Assembly (NCBI RefSeq): GCF_002291145.1
Contig: NZ_NTGE01000009.1
Coordinates: forward strand, 1-64,000
Origin: Streptomyces sp. SA15
GTDB taxonomy: Bacteria > Actinomycetota > Actinomycetes > Streptomycetales > Streptomycetaceae
Length of the DNA stretch: 64,000 nucleotides
Reading direction: 5' to 3'
Under the pieces are notes generated by a model. The model was given only the letters and a program-made list of their open reading frames with translations. It had not been told where the DNA came from and made no database searches. Below, one piece after another: positions 45,772 to 54,533 of the stretch. The stretch's first letter is position 1. Every line of letters begins with the position of its first letter. A program made the position numbers and the translations under genes.

Positions 45772-47277
45772 ATGACGACACTCGCCCGCGGTACGACTGC
45801 ATCTAATTCGGAAAAAGACGGCCTGACGCGCGATGCCCTGACCGTCCTCCAGCCCGGCTTCCCGGGCACCACAGCCCCCGACTGGCTGCTGCGCCGCCTC
45901 GGCGAGGGCCTCGCCTCGGTCGGCCTGTTCGGCCGGAACATCGCCACTTCCGAGCAACTGGCCGCCTTGACCGCCCAGTTGCGCGCCGAACGCGACGACG
46001 TCCTGGTCGCCATCGACGAGGAGGGCGGCGACGTCACCCGCCTGGAGGTGCGGACCGGCTCCTCCTTCCCCGGCAACCACGCGCTGGGCGCGGTGGACGA
46101 TGTGGAGCTGACCCGGGAGGTGGCGTTCGAACTCGGCCGCCGCCTCGCCGCCTGCGGGGTGAACCTCAACTGGGCCCCCTCGGCCGACGTGAACTCCAAC
46201 CCGTCGAACCCGGTGATCGGCGTACGGTCCTTCGGCGCCGCCCCCGACCTGGTCGCCCGGCACACGGCGGCCTACGTTACCGGCCTCCAGTCGGCAGGAG
46301 TCGCCGCCTGCACCAAGCACTTCCCCGGCCACGGCGACACGGCGGTCGACTCACACCACGCGCTGCCGCGCATCGACGCGGGACCTCAGGTGCTGTCGGA
46401 CCGCGAACTCGCCCCGTTCCGCGCGGCGATCGCCGCCGGCAGCCGTGCGGTGATGACCGCGCACATCCTGGTCCCGACCCTGGACCCGGACCGCCCGGCC
46501 ACGCTCTCCCGCCCGATCCTGGCCGACCTCCTCCGCGGCGACCTCGGCTACGACGGCCTGATCGTCACCGACGGCATGGAGATGCAGGCCATCGCCGGCA
46601 CCTACGGCATCGAACGCGGCAGCGTCCTCGCCCTCGCGGCCGGCGCCGACGCCATCTGCGTGGGCGGCGGCCTGGCGGACGACGAGACGGTACGGCGCCT
46701 GCGCGACGCCCTGATCACGGCCGTACGCTCCGGCGAACTCCCCGAGGAACGCCTGGCGGACGCGGCGGAACGGGTTCGGGCCCTGGCCCGGTGGACGGCG
46801 TCGGCGGGGGATGCCCTTGCGGGCTCCGCCGGCAGCGACATCGGCCTCCACGCGGCCCGCCGCGCCCTGCGCCTCACCGGTGCCGAGCACTTCACCCCCC
46901 TCACCGAACCGCCCTACGTCGCCGCCCTCACCCCGATGGCGAACTTCGCCGTGGGCGACGAGACCCCGTGGGGCGTGGCCGCGGAGCTCTCCCGCCTGCT
47001 CCCCGGCACGGAAACGGGCACCTTCACCGATGAGGACACCGCCCGCACGGCGTTGCGGGCGGCCGGCCCCCGCCGCATCGTGGCCGTCGTACGCGACGAA
47101 CACCGCCACCCCTGGATGGCGGCGGCCCTCGACGCCCTGCTCGCGGCCCGCCCCGACACGATCGTCGTCGAAATGGGCCTCCCACAGGCCACCCCGCGAG
47201 GCGCCCTCCACCTCGCCACCCACGGCGCGGCCCGCGTCTGCGGCCGGGCGGCGGCGGAGATCATCGCGGGCGCGTAG
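45772..47277 (+). CDS. dasD: Family 3 glycoside hydrolase, beta-N-acetylglucosaminidase DasD
   Basis: 501 residues without signal peptide, so cytoplasmic. GH3 NagZ-type signatures: KHFPGHGDTAVDSHHALP with the catalytic Asp/His pair, and the nucleophile Asp in VTDGMEMQAI. It splits imported chitobiose into N-acetylglucosamine. A C-terminal domain (~340-501) extends beyond the minimal NagZ length. Nine bp after dasC, last gene of the das run before a terminator. Confidence 0.92.
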   Translation: MTTLARGTTASNSEKDGLTRDALTVLQPGFPGTTAPDWLLRRLGEGLASVGLFGRNIATSEQLAALTAQLRAERDDVLVAIDEEGGDVTRLEVRTGSSFPGNHALGAVDDVELTREVAFELGRRLAACGVNLNWAPSADVNSNPSNPVIGVRSFGAAPDLVARHTAAYVTGLQSAGVAACTKHFPGHGDTAVDSHHALPRIDAGPQVLSDRELAPFRAAIAAGSRAVMTAHILVPTLDPDRPATLSRPILADLLRGDLGYDGLIVTDGMEMQAIAGTYGIERGSVLALAAGADAICVGGGLADDETVRRLRDALITAVRSGELPEERLADAAERVRALARWTASAGDALAGSAGSDIGLHAARRALRLTGAEHFTPLTEPPYVAALTPMANFAVGDETPWGVAAELSRLLPGTETGTFTDEDTARTALRAAGPRRIVAVVRDEHRHPWMAAALDALLAARPDTIVVEMGLPQATPRGALHLATHGAARVCGRAAAEIIAGA

Positions 47278-47288
47278 CCCTTACGAAG

Positions 47289-47325
47289 AAGGCGCCGGAC
47301 CCTTGTTCAGGGAGCCCGGCGCCTT
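47289..47325. terminator. Bidirectional terminator dasD/nagB
   Basis: AAGGCGCCGG and CCGGCGCCTT form a 10-bp perfect stem; the loop holds a second small dyad CCCTTGTTCAGGG. Located between two convergent genes. Confidence 0.87.
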
Positions 47326-47351
47326 TCCCGTGCACTGCGTGCCGCACGCTT

Positions 47352-48137
47352 CTAAATCCCCTGCCAGTCCGGCTTGTTGGCATACGTGTAGCGAAAGTAC
47401 TCAGCGAGCTTCAACTTGGACGCGGCGGCCTCGTCGACCACCACCGTCGCGTGCGGGTGCAGCTGGAGCGCGGAGGCCGGGCACACGGCCGCCACCGGTC
47501 CCTCGACGGTCGCGGCGATCGCGTCCGCCTTGCCCTCGCCGGTCGCCAGCAGCACCAGGTGCCGTGCCTCCAGGATCGTCCCGATGCCCTGCGTGATCAC
47601 GTGGTGCGGCACCTGCTCGATGTCCCCGTCGAAGAAGCGCGCGTTGTCGATCCGGGTCTGCTCGGTCAGCGTCTTGATCCGCGTCCGCGAGGCCAGCGAC
47701 GAGCACGGCTCGTTGAACCCTATGTGCCCGTCGGTCCCGATCCCGAGCAACTGCAGATCCACCCCGCCGGCCTCGGCCAGTGCCCTGTCGTACGCCTCGC
47801 ACGCCCCCGGCACGTCCTCGGCCGTGCCGTCCGGCCCCATGAACGCGTCCATCCCGATCCCGAGCGGTTCGAGCACCTCGCGCCGCAGCACCGAGCGATA
47901 CGACTCCGGGTGCTCGGCCGGCAGCCCCACGTATTCGTCGAGCTGCGCGATCCGCGCCCGCGAGGCATCCACGGCACCGGCACGCACCTTGTCCGCCAGC
48001 GCCTCGTAGATGGGCAGCGGCGTGGAGCCGGTGGCCACGCCGAGCAGGGCGTCGGGCTTGCGCCGGAGCAGCTGTGCCATGGCCTCGGCGATCAGTTCGC
48101 CGCCCGACCTGGCGTCCGGAACGATGACAACTTCCAC
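47352..48137 (-). CDS. nagB: Glucosamine-6-phosphate deaminase NagB
   Basis: 261 residues. Converts glucosamine-6-phosphate into fructose-6-phosphate and ammonia, and thereby removes the DasR effector. Motifs: GVATGSTPLPIYEAL, LDEYVGLP, IGTDGHIGFNEP (catalytic Asp/His region), ATGEGKADAI. GTG start. A dre site stands 26 bp before the start codon. Confidence 0.96.
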   Translation of the reverse strand: MEVVIVPDARSGGELIAEAMAQLLRRKPDALLGVATGSTPLPIYEALADKVRAGAVDASRARIAQLDEYVGLPAEHPESYRSVLRREVLEPLGIGMDAFMGPDGTAEDVPGACEAYDRALAEAGGVDLQLLGIGTDGHIGFNEPCSSLASRTRIKTLTEQTRIDNARFFDGDIEQVPHHVITQGIGTILEARHLVLLATGEGKADAIAATVEGPVAAVCPASALQLHPHATVVVDEAAASKLKLAEYFRYTYANKPDWQGI

Positions 48138-48163
48138 GCTGGGCCTGCCGATCTCAAGACATG

Positions 48164-48175
48164 TGGTTTAGACCA
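48164..48175. promoter_or_regulatory. dre site before nagB
   Basis: TGGTTTAGACCA, one base from the consensus palindrome, 27 bp upstream of the nagB start. Confidence 0.82.
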
Positions 48176-48357
48176 ATCTAGCAGAATCGGTCTCTCCGGC
48201 CGAGATGCTGCCACCCACGTCTGTCCACGTTCCCCTGGGTCGGTGAACCTCTCGCGGAAATTGCCATGGCCATCTGGCCCCCACGGCAACCCAAACGGGT
48301 TAGGCTGCGTGAGAAAGCCCCAACAACGAACAGCCTCCAACGCATGGACACACATAG

Positions 48358-48369
48358 TGGTCTAGTCCA
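48358..48369. promoter_or_regulatory. Second dre site in the nagB-kinase gap
   Basis: TGGTCTAGTCCA, identical to the site before dasR, in the middle of the 459-bp gap between nagB and the histidine kinase. Nothing else clear was seen in 48176-48575. Confidence 0.75.
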
Positions 48370-48596
48370 GAATGCGTAAGGACATCCGTCCTCCCCGCAC
48401 AGGAGGGCGGACCGAGGATCCGGAGCTCTCTGCCCTGACTGCCCCGGCTCCTCATCCTTCGGCCGACCGGGACCGCACACCCCACGGCCGATATTGCTCC
48501 GGGCTGCGGTGCCGGGAGGGTTGAGGGTCCCTCTCAGGCGCCGCGGCCCGCGGGTGTTTTTCGGGCCGTTCCACATGCCCAGGTACGCTCGCACAC

Positions 48597-50072
48597 GTGC
48601 CCTCCATGAACGAGCTGGTCCGCCAGCACACCGCCCTCGACGTCTCCGACCTCGAGTGGCTGCACCTGCTGGTCTCGGAGTGGCAGTTGCTGTCCGACCT
48701 CTCCTTCGCCGACCTGGTCCTGTGGGTCCCCACCCGCGACGGCACCCGGTACGTCTCGGTCGCCCAGATGCGTCCCAACACCGGCCCCACCTCGTACCAG
48801 GACGACATGGTCGGCCACCTCGTCCCGCGCGGCCGCCGCCCCATGCTGGACGCCGCCCTGGACGAGGGCCGGATCGTGCGCGAGGGCGACCCGGAGTGGC
48901 GCGAGGAGGTCCCGGTCCGCGTCGAGTCGATTCCCGTACGACGGGAGGGCCGCGTCCTCGGCGTCATCGCCCGCAACACCAACCTCCTCACCGTGCGCAC
49001 CCCGAGCCGCCTGGAACTGACGTATCTCCAAAGCGCCTCGGACCTGGCGCAGATGATCGCGGCCGGCTCCTTCCCGTTCGCGAACCAGCAGGTCGACATG
49101 GACGCCTCGCCCCGCGTCGGCGACGGCCTGATCCGCCTCGACGCGGACGGCCTCGTCCAGTACGCCTCCCCGAACGCCCTGTCCGCCTACCACCGCCTCG
49201 GCCTCGCCGCCGACCTCGTCGGCCACCACCTCGGCAAGACCACCGCCGAACTCGCCCCGACCCACGGGCCGGTGGACGAAGCGCTCGCCAAGGTCGCCAG
49301 CGGCTGGGCGCCGAGGGAGTTCGAGATCGAGTCGCCCGACGGGGTGATCCAGTTCCGCGCGATCCCGCTCAAGCCCAAGGGCACGCGCATCGGTTCCCTG
49401 GTCCTGCTCCGGGACGTCACCGAACTGCGCCGCCGCGAGCGCGAGTTGATCACCAAGGACGCGACGATCAGGGAGATCCACCACCGCGTCAAGAACAACC
49501 TCCAGACGGTGGCGGCCTTGCTCCGGCTCCAGGCCCGGCGCATCGAGTCCGATCGCGGCCGCGAAGCCCTGGAAGAGGCGGTACGGCGGGTCGGCTCGAT
49601 CGCGATCGTGCACGAGACGCTCTCCCAGAACCTGGACGAGCGCGTGGAGTTCGACGAGATCGCCGACCGCGTCCTCGCGATGGTCGCCGAGATCTCCCCG
49701 GGCAAGGTCGCCGGCCGGCGTACCGGCCGCTTCGGCATCCTGGACGCCGAGGTCGCCACGCCCCTGTCGATGGTCCTGACCGAGATCCTCCAGAACGCCC
49801 TGGAGCACGGCTTCCGTGAGGGCGACACCGGAACCGTCGAGGTCTCCGCGGTCCGCGGCGGCACCACGAAGGAGGCCCGCCTCCTGGTCACCGTCCAGGA
49901 CGACGGCGTCGGCCTGCCCGAGGGCTTCGACCCGCACACCGGTGGCAACCTCGGGCTGCAGATCGTACGGACCCTGGTGGAGGGCGAGTTGGGCGGCACG
50001 TTCGACATGGTCCCGGCACCGGAAGGCGGCACGCGGGTGATCCTGGACATCCCGGTGCGGGCGCACAAGTAG
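48597..50072 (+). CDS. PdtaS-like cytoplasmic sensor histidine kinase
   Basis: 491 residues without membrane segments. N-terminal GAF-like sensor (~1-150), PAS (~175-280, LIRLDADGLVQYASPNA), HisKA_2 dimerisation with EIHHRVKNNLQTVAALLRLQ (phospho-His), HATPase (EILQNALEHGF, DDGVGLPEGF). These features match PdtaS, whose partner PdtaR is an ANTAR RNA-binding antiterminator; no pdtaR lies beside it. TACGCT stands seven bases before the GTG, so the mRNA is probably leaderless. Confidence 0.92.
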   Translation: MPSMNELVRQHTALDVSDLEWLHLLVSEWQLLSDLSFADLVLWVPTRDGTRYVSVAQMRPNTGPTSYQDDMVGHLVPRGRRPMLDAALDEGRIVREGDPEWREEVPVRVESIPVRREGRVLGVIARNTNLLTVRTPSRLELTYLQSASDLAQMIAAGSFPFANQQVDMDASPRVGDGLIRLDADGLVQYASPNALSAYHRLGLAADLVGHHLGKTTAELAPTHGPVDEALAKVASGWAPREFEIESPDGVIQFRAIPLKPKGTRIGSLVLLRDVTELRRRERELITKDATIREIHHRVKNNLQTVAALLRLQARRIESDRGREALEEAVRRVGSIAIVHETLSQNLDERVEFDEIADRVLAMVAEISPGKVAGRRTGRFGILDAEVATPLSMVLTEILQNALEHGFREGDTGTVEVSAVRGGTTKEARLLVTVQDDGVGLPEGFDPHTGGNLGLQIVRTLVEGELGGTFDMVPAPEGGTRVILDIPVRAHK

Positions 50073-50098
50073 CCGACAGCGGCTGCGCACAGCAAAGA

Positions 50099-50125
50099 GC
50101 CCCGGCCCGTTCAGGGGGCCGGGGC
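50099..50125 (+). terminator. Terminator after the histidine kinase
   Basis: GCCCCGGCCC...GGGCCGGGGC, perfect 10-bp stem with a 7-base loop, 27 bp after the stop. Confidence 0.87.
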
Positions 50126-50247
50126 AACATGCTCGTTGCCAGCATTTGCTGCGCATCGGGGGTACTGCGCGCTGCGGCTCGGGGGCGGGAGGAAGCGTAC
50201 TCGCTGTACGCGCCGCCAAGCTCAGGCTGTTTGCGGGGCGGGTGTTG

Positions 50248-50505
50248 TCAGGCGGAGGCCTGACGGGCCCGGTTGCGGGCGGCGCGGCGCTTCATGGCGC
50301 GGCGCTCGTCCTCGCTGAGACCACCCCAGACGCCGGAGTCCTGACCGGACTCGAGCGCCCACTGCAGACACTGATCCATAACGGGGCAGCGACGGCAGAC
50401 GGCCTTGGCTTCCTCGATCTGCAGCAGCGCAGGACCGGTGTTGCCGATGGGGAAGAAGAGCTCGGGGTCTTCCTCGCGGCAAACGGCGTTGTGACGCCAG
50501 TCCAT
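50248..50505 (-). CDS. wblE: WhiB-family iron-sulfur regulator WblE
   Basis: 85 residues. The four [4Fe-4S] cysteines are C9 (NAVCREED), C37 and C40 (CRRC) and C46; the G[VI]WGG turn (GVWGGLSEDERR) and the basic C-terminus (RRAARNRARQ) are present. Sequence and size match WblE/WhiB1, an essential type that binds the principal sigma factor and reacts with nitric oxide. GGAGAGG eight bases before the ATG. Confidence 0.95.
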   Translation of the reverse strand: MDWRHNAVCREEDPELFFPIGNTGPALLQIEEAKAVCRRCPVMDQCLQWALESGQDSGVWGGLSEDERRAMKRRAARNRARQASA

Positions 50506-50825
50506 GGCTGCTACCTCTCCTTGGTATTACATGCAAGTTGCTTGTGAATGTGAACGCTTTCACGAATCCCTCAACAAGTGAAGGGCCGACCGCCAGGTTC
50601 CCTGGCGTGGGTCCTGTGAGTTGAAGAGGGGTTCTGGTGATCAGTGGAGGCCGGTGTTGCGGGCCGTCCCGATCGCCACGTAGAGACTCGCAAACCTCAG
50701 CGACGGATACAACCCCTTCCGGAAAGTTTTTTTTGATTCCTCGGTGTCGACTAGGTCACAGCCGTACTTCCATGGGGTGGATGCTGGCCTAAACGTTCGA
50801 GTGAAAGGACTTTAGCCCCTTCTGC
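50506..50825 (-). promoter_or_regulatory. Long upstream region of wblE with LacI-type palindrome
   Basis: 320 bp without a gene. TGTGAACGCTTTCA at 50549-50562 fits the generic LacI-family operator TGNNANCGNTNNCA, 44 bp before the wblE start. A run of eight T (around 50730) and AT-richer sequence may hold the promoter and the end of the diacylglycerol kinase transcript. No open frame of interest. Confidence 0.4.
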
Positions 50826-51794
50826 TCACACAATCACACGCAGTGCACGGCGTACGCCTGTGAACGTCACGCTCGTACGCAGTCCGAGGTGGTCGCCGTC
50901 CATCTGGAGGGGGAGTGGCACCTTCGAATGCAAGGTGAACTCACTCAGGTCATGCAGCGTTGCGGCGTGCTTGCCATGGGGTCCCCGCTCGGGGGACGAA
51001 GTGAGCAACTGGGTGCCATACCGGGCAACCGCGGTCGTCGACAGGCGGCTGAGACCGAATACGTCGAGCCCGGTATCGAACGAGGCCTTAGGTGACGCGT
51101 AGATCGGGCGATTGCCCAGAAACGTCCACGGGGAGGTGTTCGAGACTATGGAGAGGACCAGATCGGTGATCGGCTCCTCGTCCGCCCGCTCCAGCGTTAT
51201 CGTGCCGTGCCGACGGTTGGGCTCGCCGAGGAGCTGGCGCATCACCTGGCGTACGTAAAGAGCGTGCGTGGACTTCTTGCCGCGCTCGCGGTGCTGCTCG
51301 ACCCGCCCGACCACGCCGGCGTCGAAGCCCAGACCCGCGTTGAAGGTGAACCAGCGCGCCGGCACCGCCTCGTCGTCCGAGCCGGGCGTGCCCGAGGCCA
51401 GTCCCAGTCCGACCGTGCGTTCGCGGCCCTCGCGCAGGGCGTCCAGCAGGGCGCCGGTGGCCTCCACGGCGTCGTTGGGCAGCTCCAGGGCACGGGCGAA
51501 GACATTGGTGGAGCCGCCGGGGACCACGGCGAGGCCGGGCAGGCGGTCCGGGTCGGGGCCGGCGTGCAGCAGGCCGTTGACGACCTCGTTGACCGTGCCG
51601 TCGCCGCCGAGAGCCACGACCAGGTCGACGTCCGCGCTCTCCGATGCCTGCCGGCCCAGGTCGCGCGCGTGGCCGCGGTACTCGGTGGTGACCACCTCGA
51701 GCTTCATCTCGCTCGCGAGCGCGTGGATCAGAACGTCACGCATACGTGCGCTTGTGGTGGTTGCCGCCGGATTGACCACGAGAAGTGCACGCAT
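50826..51794 (-). CDS. Diacylglycerol kinase-family lipid kinase
   Basis: 322 residues. DAGK catalytic motif VVALGGDGTVNEVVNGLL near residue 60 and the substrate loop VVPGGSTNVFARALELP; C-terminal beta domain (PLPLQMDGDHLG). Soluble, peripheral enzyme that phosphorylates diacylglycerol or a related lipid. Starts at ATG 51794 (MRALLVVNPAA). Confidence 0.92.
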   Translation of the reverse strand: MRALLVVNPAATTTSARMRDVLIHALASEMKLEVVTTEYRGHARDLGRQASESADVDLVVALGGDGTVNEVVNGLLHAGPDPDRLPGLAVVPGGSTNVFARALELPNDAVEATGALLDALREGRERTVGLGLASGTPGSDDEAVPARWFTFNAGLGFDAGVVGRVEQHRERGKKSTHALYVRQVMRQLLGEPNRRHGTITLERADEEPITDLVLSIVSNTSPWTFLGNRPIYASPKASFDTGLDVFGLSRLSTTAVARYGTQLLTSSPERGPHGKHAATLHDLSEFTLHSKVPLPLQMDGDHLGLRTSVTFTGVRRALRVIV

Positions 51795-51910
51795 GGGTTG
51801 CAGAGTACCTACTGGGCGGTACCGGGCACAGGGCGAGGTAGGGATCGAGTAAGACCTCGGTGCGTGAACCTCACCACGGGGGCGTGCACGGCGAGGGCTA
51901 CCCTGCTGGG

Positions 51911-52351
51911 GTGAGCAGTGAGAAGACCTCCACGACCCCCGAATCCGCCGGTCCGCGCCCGCGGCGCCTGACGTACGCCGCTGCGCTCGCCGCGCTGGAG
52001 GGGCTCGCGCTGTTGATCGGCGGGGTCTGGATCATCGTCCTCGGCCTCATGGGCGACGCGGACGACCGGCAGCAGGCCGTCACCGGCGGTGTGACGCTGA
52101 TCGTCCTCGCGCTGCTGCCGCTGCTCGCCGCCCGCGGGCTGCTCGGCCGGCGCAGCTGGAGCCGGGGCCCGGCCGTGATCACGCAGATCCTGGCGCTGCC
52201 GGTGGCCTACAACCTGCTCCAGGCCGACAGCATGGCGATTCCGGCCGGAATCGCGCTCGCGCTCGTGGCCGTCACCGCGCTCGTCCTGCTCGTCAACGCC
52301 GAGACGACCCGGGCCCTCGGGATCCGGGGGCCCGGCAACGCGCGGGAGTAG
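51911..52351 (+). CDS. Four-helix membrane protein of unknown function
   Basis: 146 residues from the GTG at 51911. Ser/Pro-rich N-terminus then four hydrophobic helices (ALEGLALLIGGVWIIVLGLM, GGVTLIVLALLPLLAARGLL, VITQILALPVAYNLL, GIALALVAVTALVLLV). TACCCT six bases before the start suggests a leaderless transcript. Conserved-hypothetical type, between the lipid kinase and sigH. Confidence 0.75.
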   Translation: MSSEKTSTTPESAGPRPRRLTYAAALAALEGLALLIGGVWIIVLGLMGDADDRQQAVTGGVTLIVLALLPLLAARGLLGRRSWSRGPAVITQILALPVAYNLLQADSMAIPAGIALALVAVTALVLLVNAETTRALGIRGPGNARE

Positions 52352-52404
52352 CTTGCCGGAGTGATCAGCCGGAGTGATCCCTGCCGGGACCGACCCTTGT
52401 GGGA

Positions 52405-53529
52405 TCACTCCTCCACCAGCAGCTTCTCCCGCAGCTGTGCCAGTGTCCGGGCCAGCAGCCGCGACACGTGCATCTGCGAGATCCCGACCTCCTGCGCGAT
52501 CTGCGACTGGGTCATGTTGCCGAAGAAGCGCAGCAGGAGGATCCGCTTCTCGCGCGGGGGCAGGTCCTCGAGGAGCGGCTTGAGGCTCTCGCGGTACTCG
52601 ACGCCCTCCAGCGCCTCGTCCTCGGCGCCGAGGGTGTCCGCGACCGCCGGGGACTCGTCGTCGGTGTCGGGGACGTCCAGGGACAGCGTGGAATACGCGT
52701 TGGCGGACTCCAGGCCCTCCAGGACCTCCTCCTCCGAGATGGCCAGCTTCTGGGCCAGCTCGTGCACCGTGGGGGAGCGGCCGTGCAACTGCGACAGCTC
52801 GGCCGTGGCCGTCGTCAGGGCCAGGCGCAGCTCCTGGAGCCTGCGCGGTACGCGCACCGCCCAGCCCTTGTCGCGGAAGTGCCTCTTGATCTCGCCGACG
52901 ACCGTCGGGGTCGCGTACGTCGAGAACTCCACCCCGCGGTCCGGGTCGAAGCGGTCGACCGACTTGATCAGGCCGATGGTGGCGACCTGGGTGAGGTCGT
53001 CCAGCGGCTCGCCGCGGTTGCGGAAGCGGCGCGCGAGGTGCTCGACGAGCGGCAGGTGCATACGGACCAGCTGGTTGCGCAGCTCCGCGTACTCCGGGCT
53101 GCCGTCCTTCAGGGTGCGCAGTTCGAGGAACATGGCACGCGCCCCGCTGCGGTCCTGAGGGTCGCGCTGCGTGGCCTGCACGCTCCGCGCGGCCGTCTCG
53201 TCATCTCGCTCGTGCTCGCTCATCGTCCCGCCCGTAGCCCTTCCCCGAGCCCTCGCCTGGGCTCGGACAGGGGACACCCCGATCCGTCCGTCCAGAGGCG
53301 CGCTCTGCACGGCACCCTCCCGATCACCCTGGCCGCCGTCCGGGAAGCCGGTCTCCGCGGAGTCGTCCACCGGGTGCGGCCTGGCCTGCTCCGGGATGCC
53401 GTCGATGCCGTCGATGCCATCGATGCCGTCCATGCGTCGGGACGTGCTCGGACCGCCCGTGCCTTCGGCGGCCGGCAGCTCCCGTGTGCCGCGCTCTTCG
53501 TCCCGCACCGGCCCGTCCCCGTTCCTCAC
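52405..53529 (-). CDS. sigH: Stress-response sigma factor SigH (SigB/F family)
   Basis: 374 residues from a GTG overlapping the prsH stop. Residues ~130-374 are the sigma factor: region 2 (LVEHLARRFRNRGEPLDDL, GVEFSTYATPTVVGEIKRHF), region 3, region 4 (LPPREKRILLLRFFGNMTQ...SQMHVSRLLARTL). The first ~100 residues are a low-complexity extension with a DGIDGIDGIDGI repeat. An internal ATG at 53223 (MSEHERDDE) gives the short form. SigH of S. coelicolor exists as several N-terminally different products in osmotic stress and development. Confidence 0.94.
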   Translation of the reverse strand: MRNGDGPVRDEERGTRELPAAEGTGGPSTSRRMDGIDGIDGIDGIPEQARPHPVDDSAETGFPDGGQGDREGAVQSAPLDGRIGVSPVRAQARARGRATGGTMSEHERDDETAARSVQATQRDPQDRSGARAMFLELRTLKDGSPEYAELRNQLVRMHLPLVEHLARRFRNRGEPLDDLTQVATIGLIKSVDRFDPDRGVEFSTYATPTVVGEIKRHFRDKGWAVRVPRRLQELRLALTTATAELSQLHGRSPTVHELAQKLAISEEEVLEGLESANAYSTLSLDVPDTDDESPAVADTLGAEDEALEGVEYRESLKPLLEDLPPREKRILLLRFFGNMTQSQIAQEVGISQMHVSRLLARTLAQLREKLLVEE

Positions 53530-53951
53530 GCCGGCCCGGGTCCCGCGCCGCGCTGTTTGTAGAGGCTGATCGAAACGGTCTTGTCCTCGTCGACGGCCGA
53601 CGAGACCTTGCCCGCGAGGGCCGACAGCACGGTCCAGGCGAAGGTGTCCCGCGAAGGGGCGTGACCGTCCGTGGTCGGCGCCGAGACGGTGACCTCCAGC
53701 GAGTCGTCGACGAGCCGGAAGACACAGCTGAGCACCGAGCCGGGCACGGCCTGCTGGAGCAGGATCGCGCAGGCCTCGTCGACCGCGATGCGCAGGTCCT
53801 CGATCTCGTCGAGGGTGAAGTCCAAACGCGCCGCGAGGCCGGCCGTGGCCGTACGCAGCACCGACAGGTAGGCACCCGCAGCCGGCAGCCGGACTTCCAC
53901 GAAGTCCTGGGTCGCGGGCTCGCCTGCGATCTGGGACACCCTCACCTCCAA
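53526..53951 (-). CDS. prsH: Anti-sigma factor PrsH/UshX (RsbW-like)
   Basis: 141 residues, HATPase_c fold of the RsbW type. The N-box region reads IAVDEACAILLQQAVPG: the Asn normally following EACT- in RsbW kinases is missing, and glycine boxes are weak, so kinase activity is doubtful. It should bind and restrain SigH. GTGA overlap with sigH and GGAGGTG just upstream of its start. Known to antagonise SigH in S. coelicolor. Confidence 0.9.
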   Translation of the reverse strand: MEVRVSQIAGEPATQDFVEVRLPAAGAYLSVLRTATAGLAARLDFTLDEIEDLRIAVDEACAILLQQAVPGSVLSCVFRLVDDSLEVTVSAPTTDGHAPSRDTFAWTVLSALAGKVSSAVDEDKTVSISLYKQRGAGPGPA

Positions 53952-54149
53952 GGTGGTACAAGCTCTACGGGGCCGAGGGTCGCCCCCCGGGGTAACGCGA
54001 TACGTCGTTCAGCGGTGACGCTATCGCGCTCTGAACTTTCCTGTCCCCAGGACCCCAACCCCTTGCTGTCACTCATAGTAAACACACGGATACGCTCCGT
54101 GGCTAGGGGGTTTGCGTGCCCAATTGGGAAGAGGGCGCGCCGGGTTGAC

Positions 54150-54175
54150 GTACCCAGGCGTCAGACGGTCGAACC
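54150..54175 (-). promoter_or_regulatory. SigH/SigB-type promoter of prsH-sigH
   Basis: Minus strand GGTT, 16 bases, GGGTAC, fitting GNNT-N14-16-GGGTAY. It is ~200 bp before prsH and suggests autoregulation. A perfect GACGGT-CGA-ACCGTC dyad (54164-54178) overlaps its -35 and may end the zinc-finger transcript. Confidence 0.55.
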
Positions 54176-54209
54176 GTCCGGAACCCGAGCCGTCCTGGGC
54201 CTCCCAGGA

Positions 54210-54470
54210 TCACACAAGTACGTGGTCGACGAAGCACCAGCGCCAGTTCTCACCGGGCTCGAAGGTCCGCATCACCGGGTGACCGGAGTCCTTGTAGTGC
54301 TCTGTGGCGTGCCGGTGCGGCGAGCTGTCGCAGCAGCCGACGTGACCGCACTGGAGGCACAGCCGCAGTTGTACCGGGTGCGTGCCGTCGGCCAGGCACT
54401 CCAGGCAGGTCTCGCTGAGCGGCTCGGGTTCGGGGTGCGGCAACGCGTCGGCATGCGTGCACTGTTTCAT
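54210..54470 (-). CDS. UBP-type zinc finger protein
   Basis: 86 residues. Zinc ligands of the ZnF-UBP fold: CTHAD...CLECLADG...CLQCGHVGCCDSS...HRHATEHYKDSGHPVM, then WRWCFVDHV. In eukaryotes this domain binds the free C-terminus of ubiquitin; bacterial copies have unknown partners. Divergent from the Na+/H+ antiporter gene, 63 bp apart. The 258 bp after its stop holds the sigH promoter. Confidence 0.9.
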   Translation of the reverse strand: MKQCTHADALPHPEPEPLSETCLECLADGTHPVQLRLCLQCGHVGCCDSSPHRHATEHYKDSGHPVMRTFEPGENWRWCFVDHVLV

Positions 54471-54533
54471 GATTGCCAGATTACGACGGCTGTGCGGATA
54501 ATCCGCGCGGATGAGTGAGGGTGGGCGAGGATC

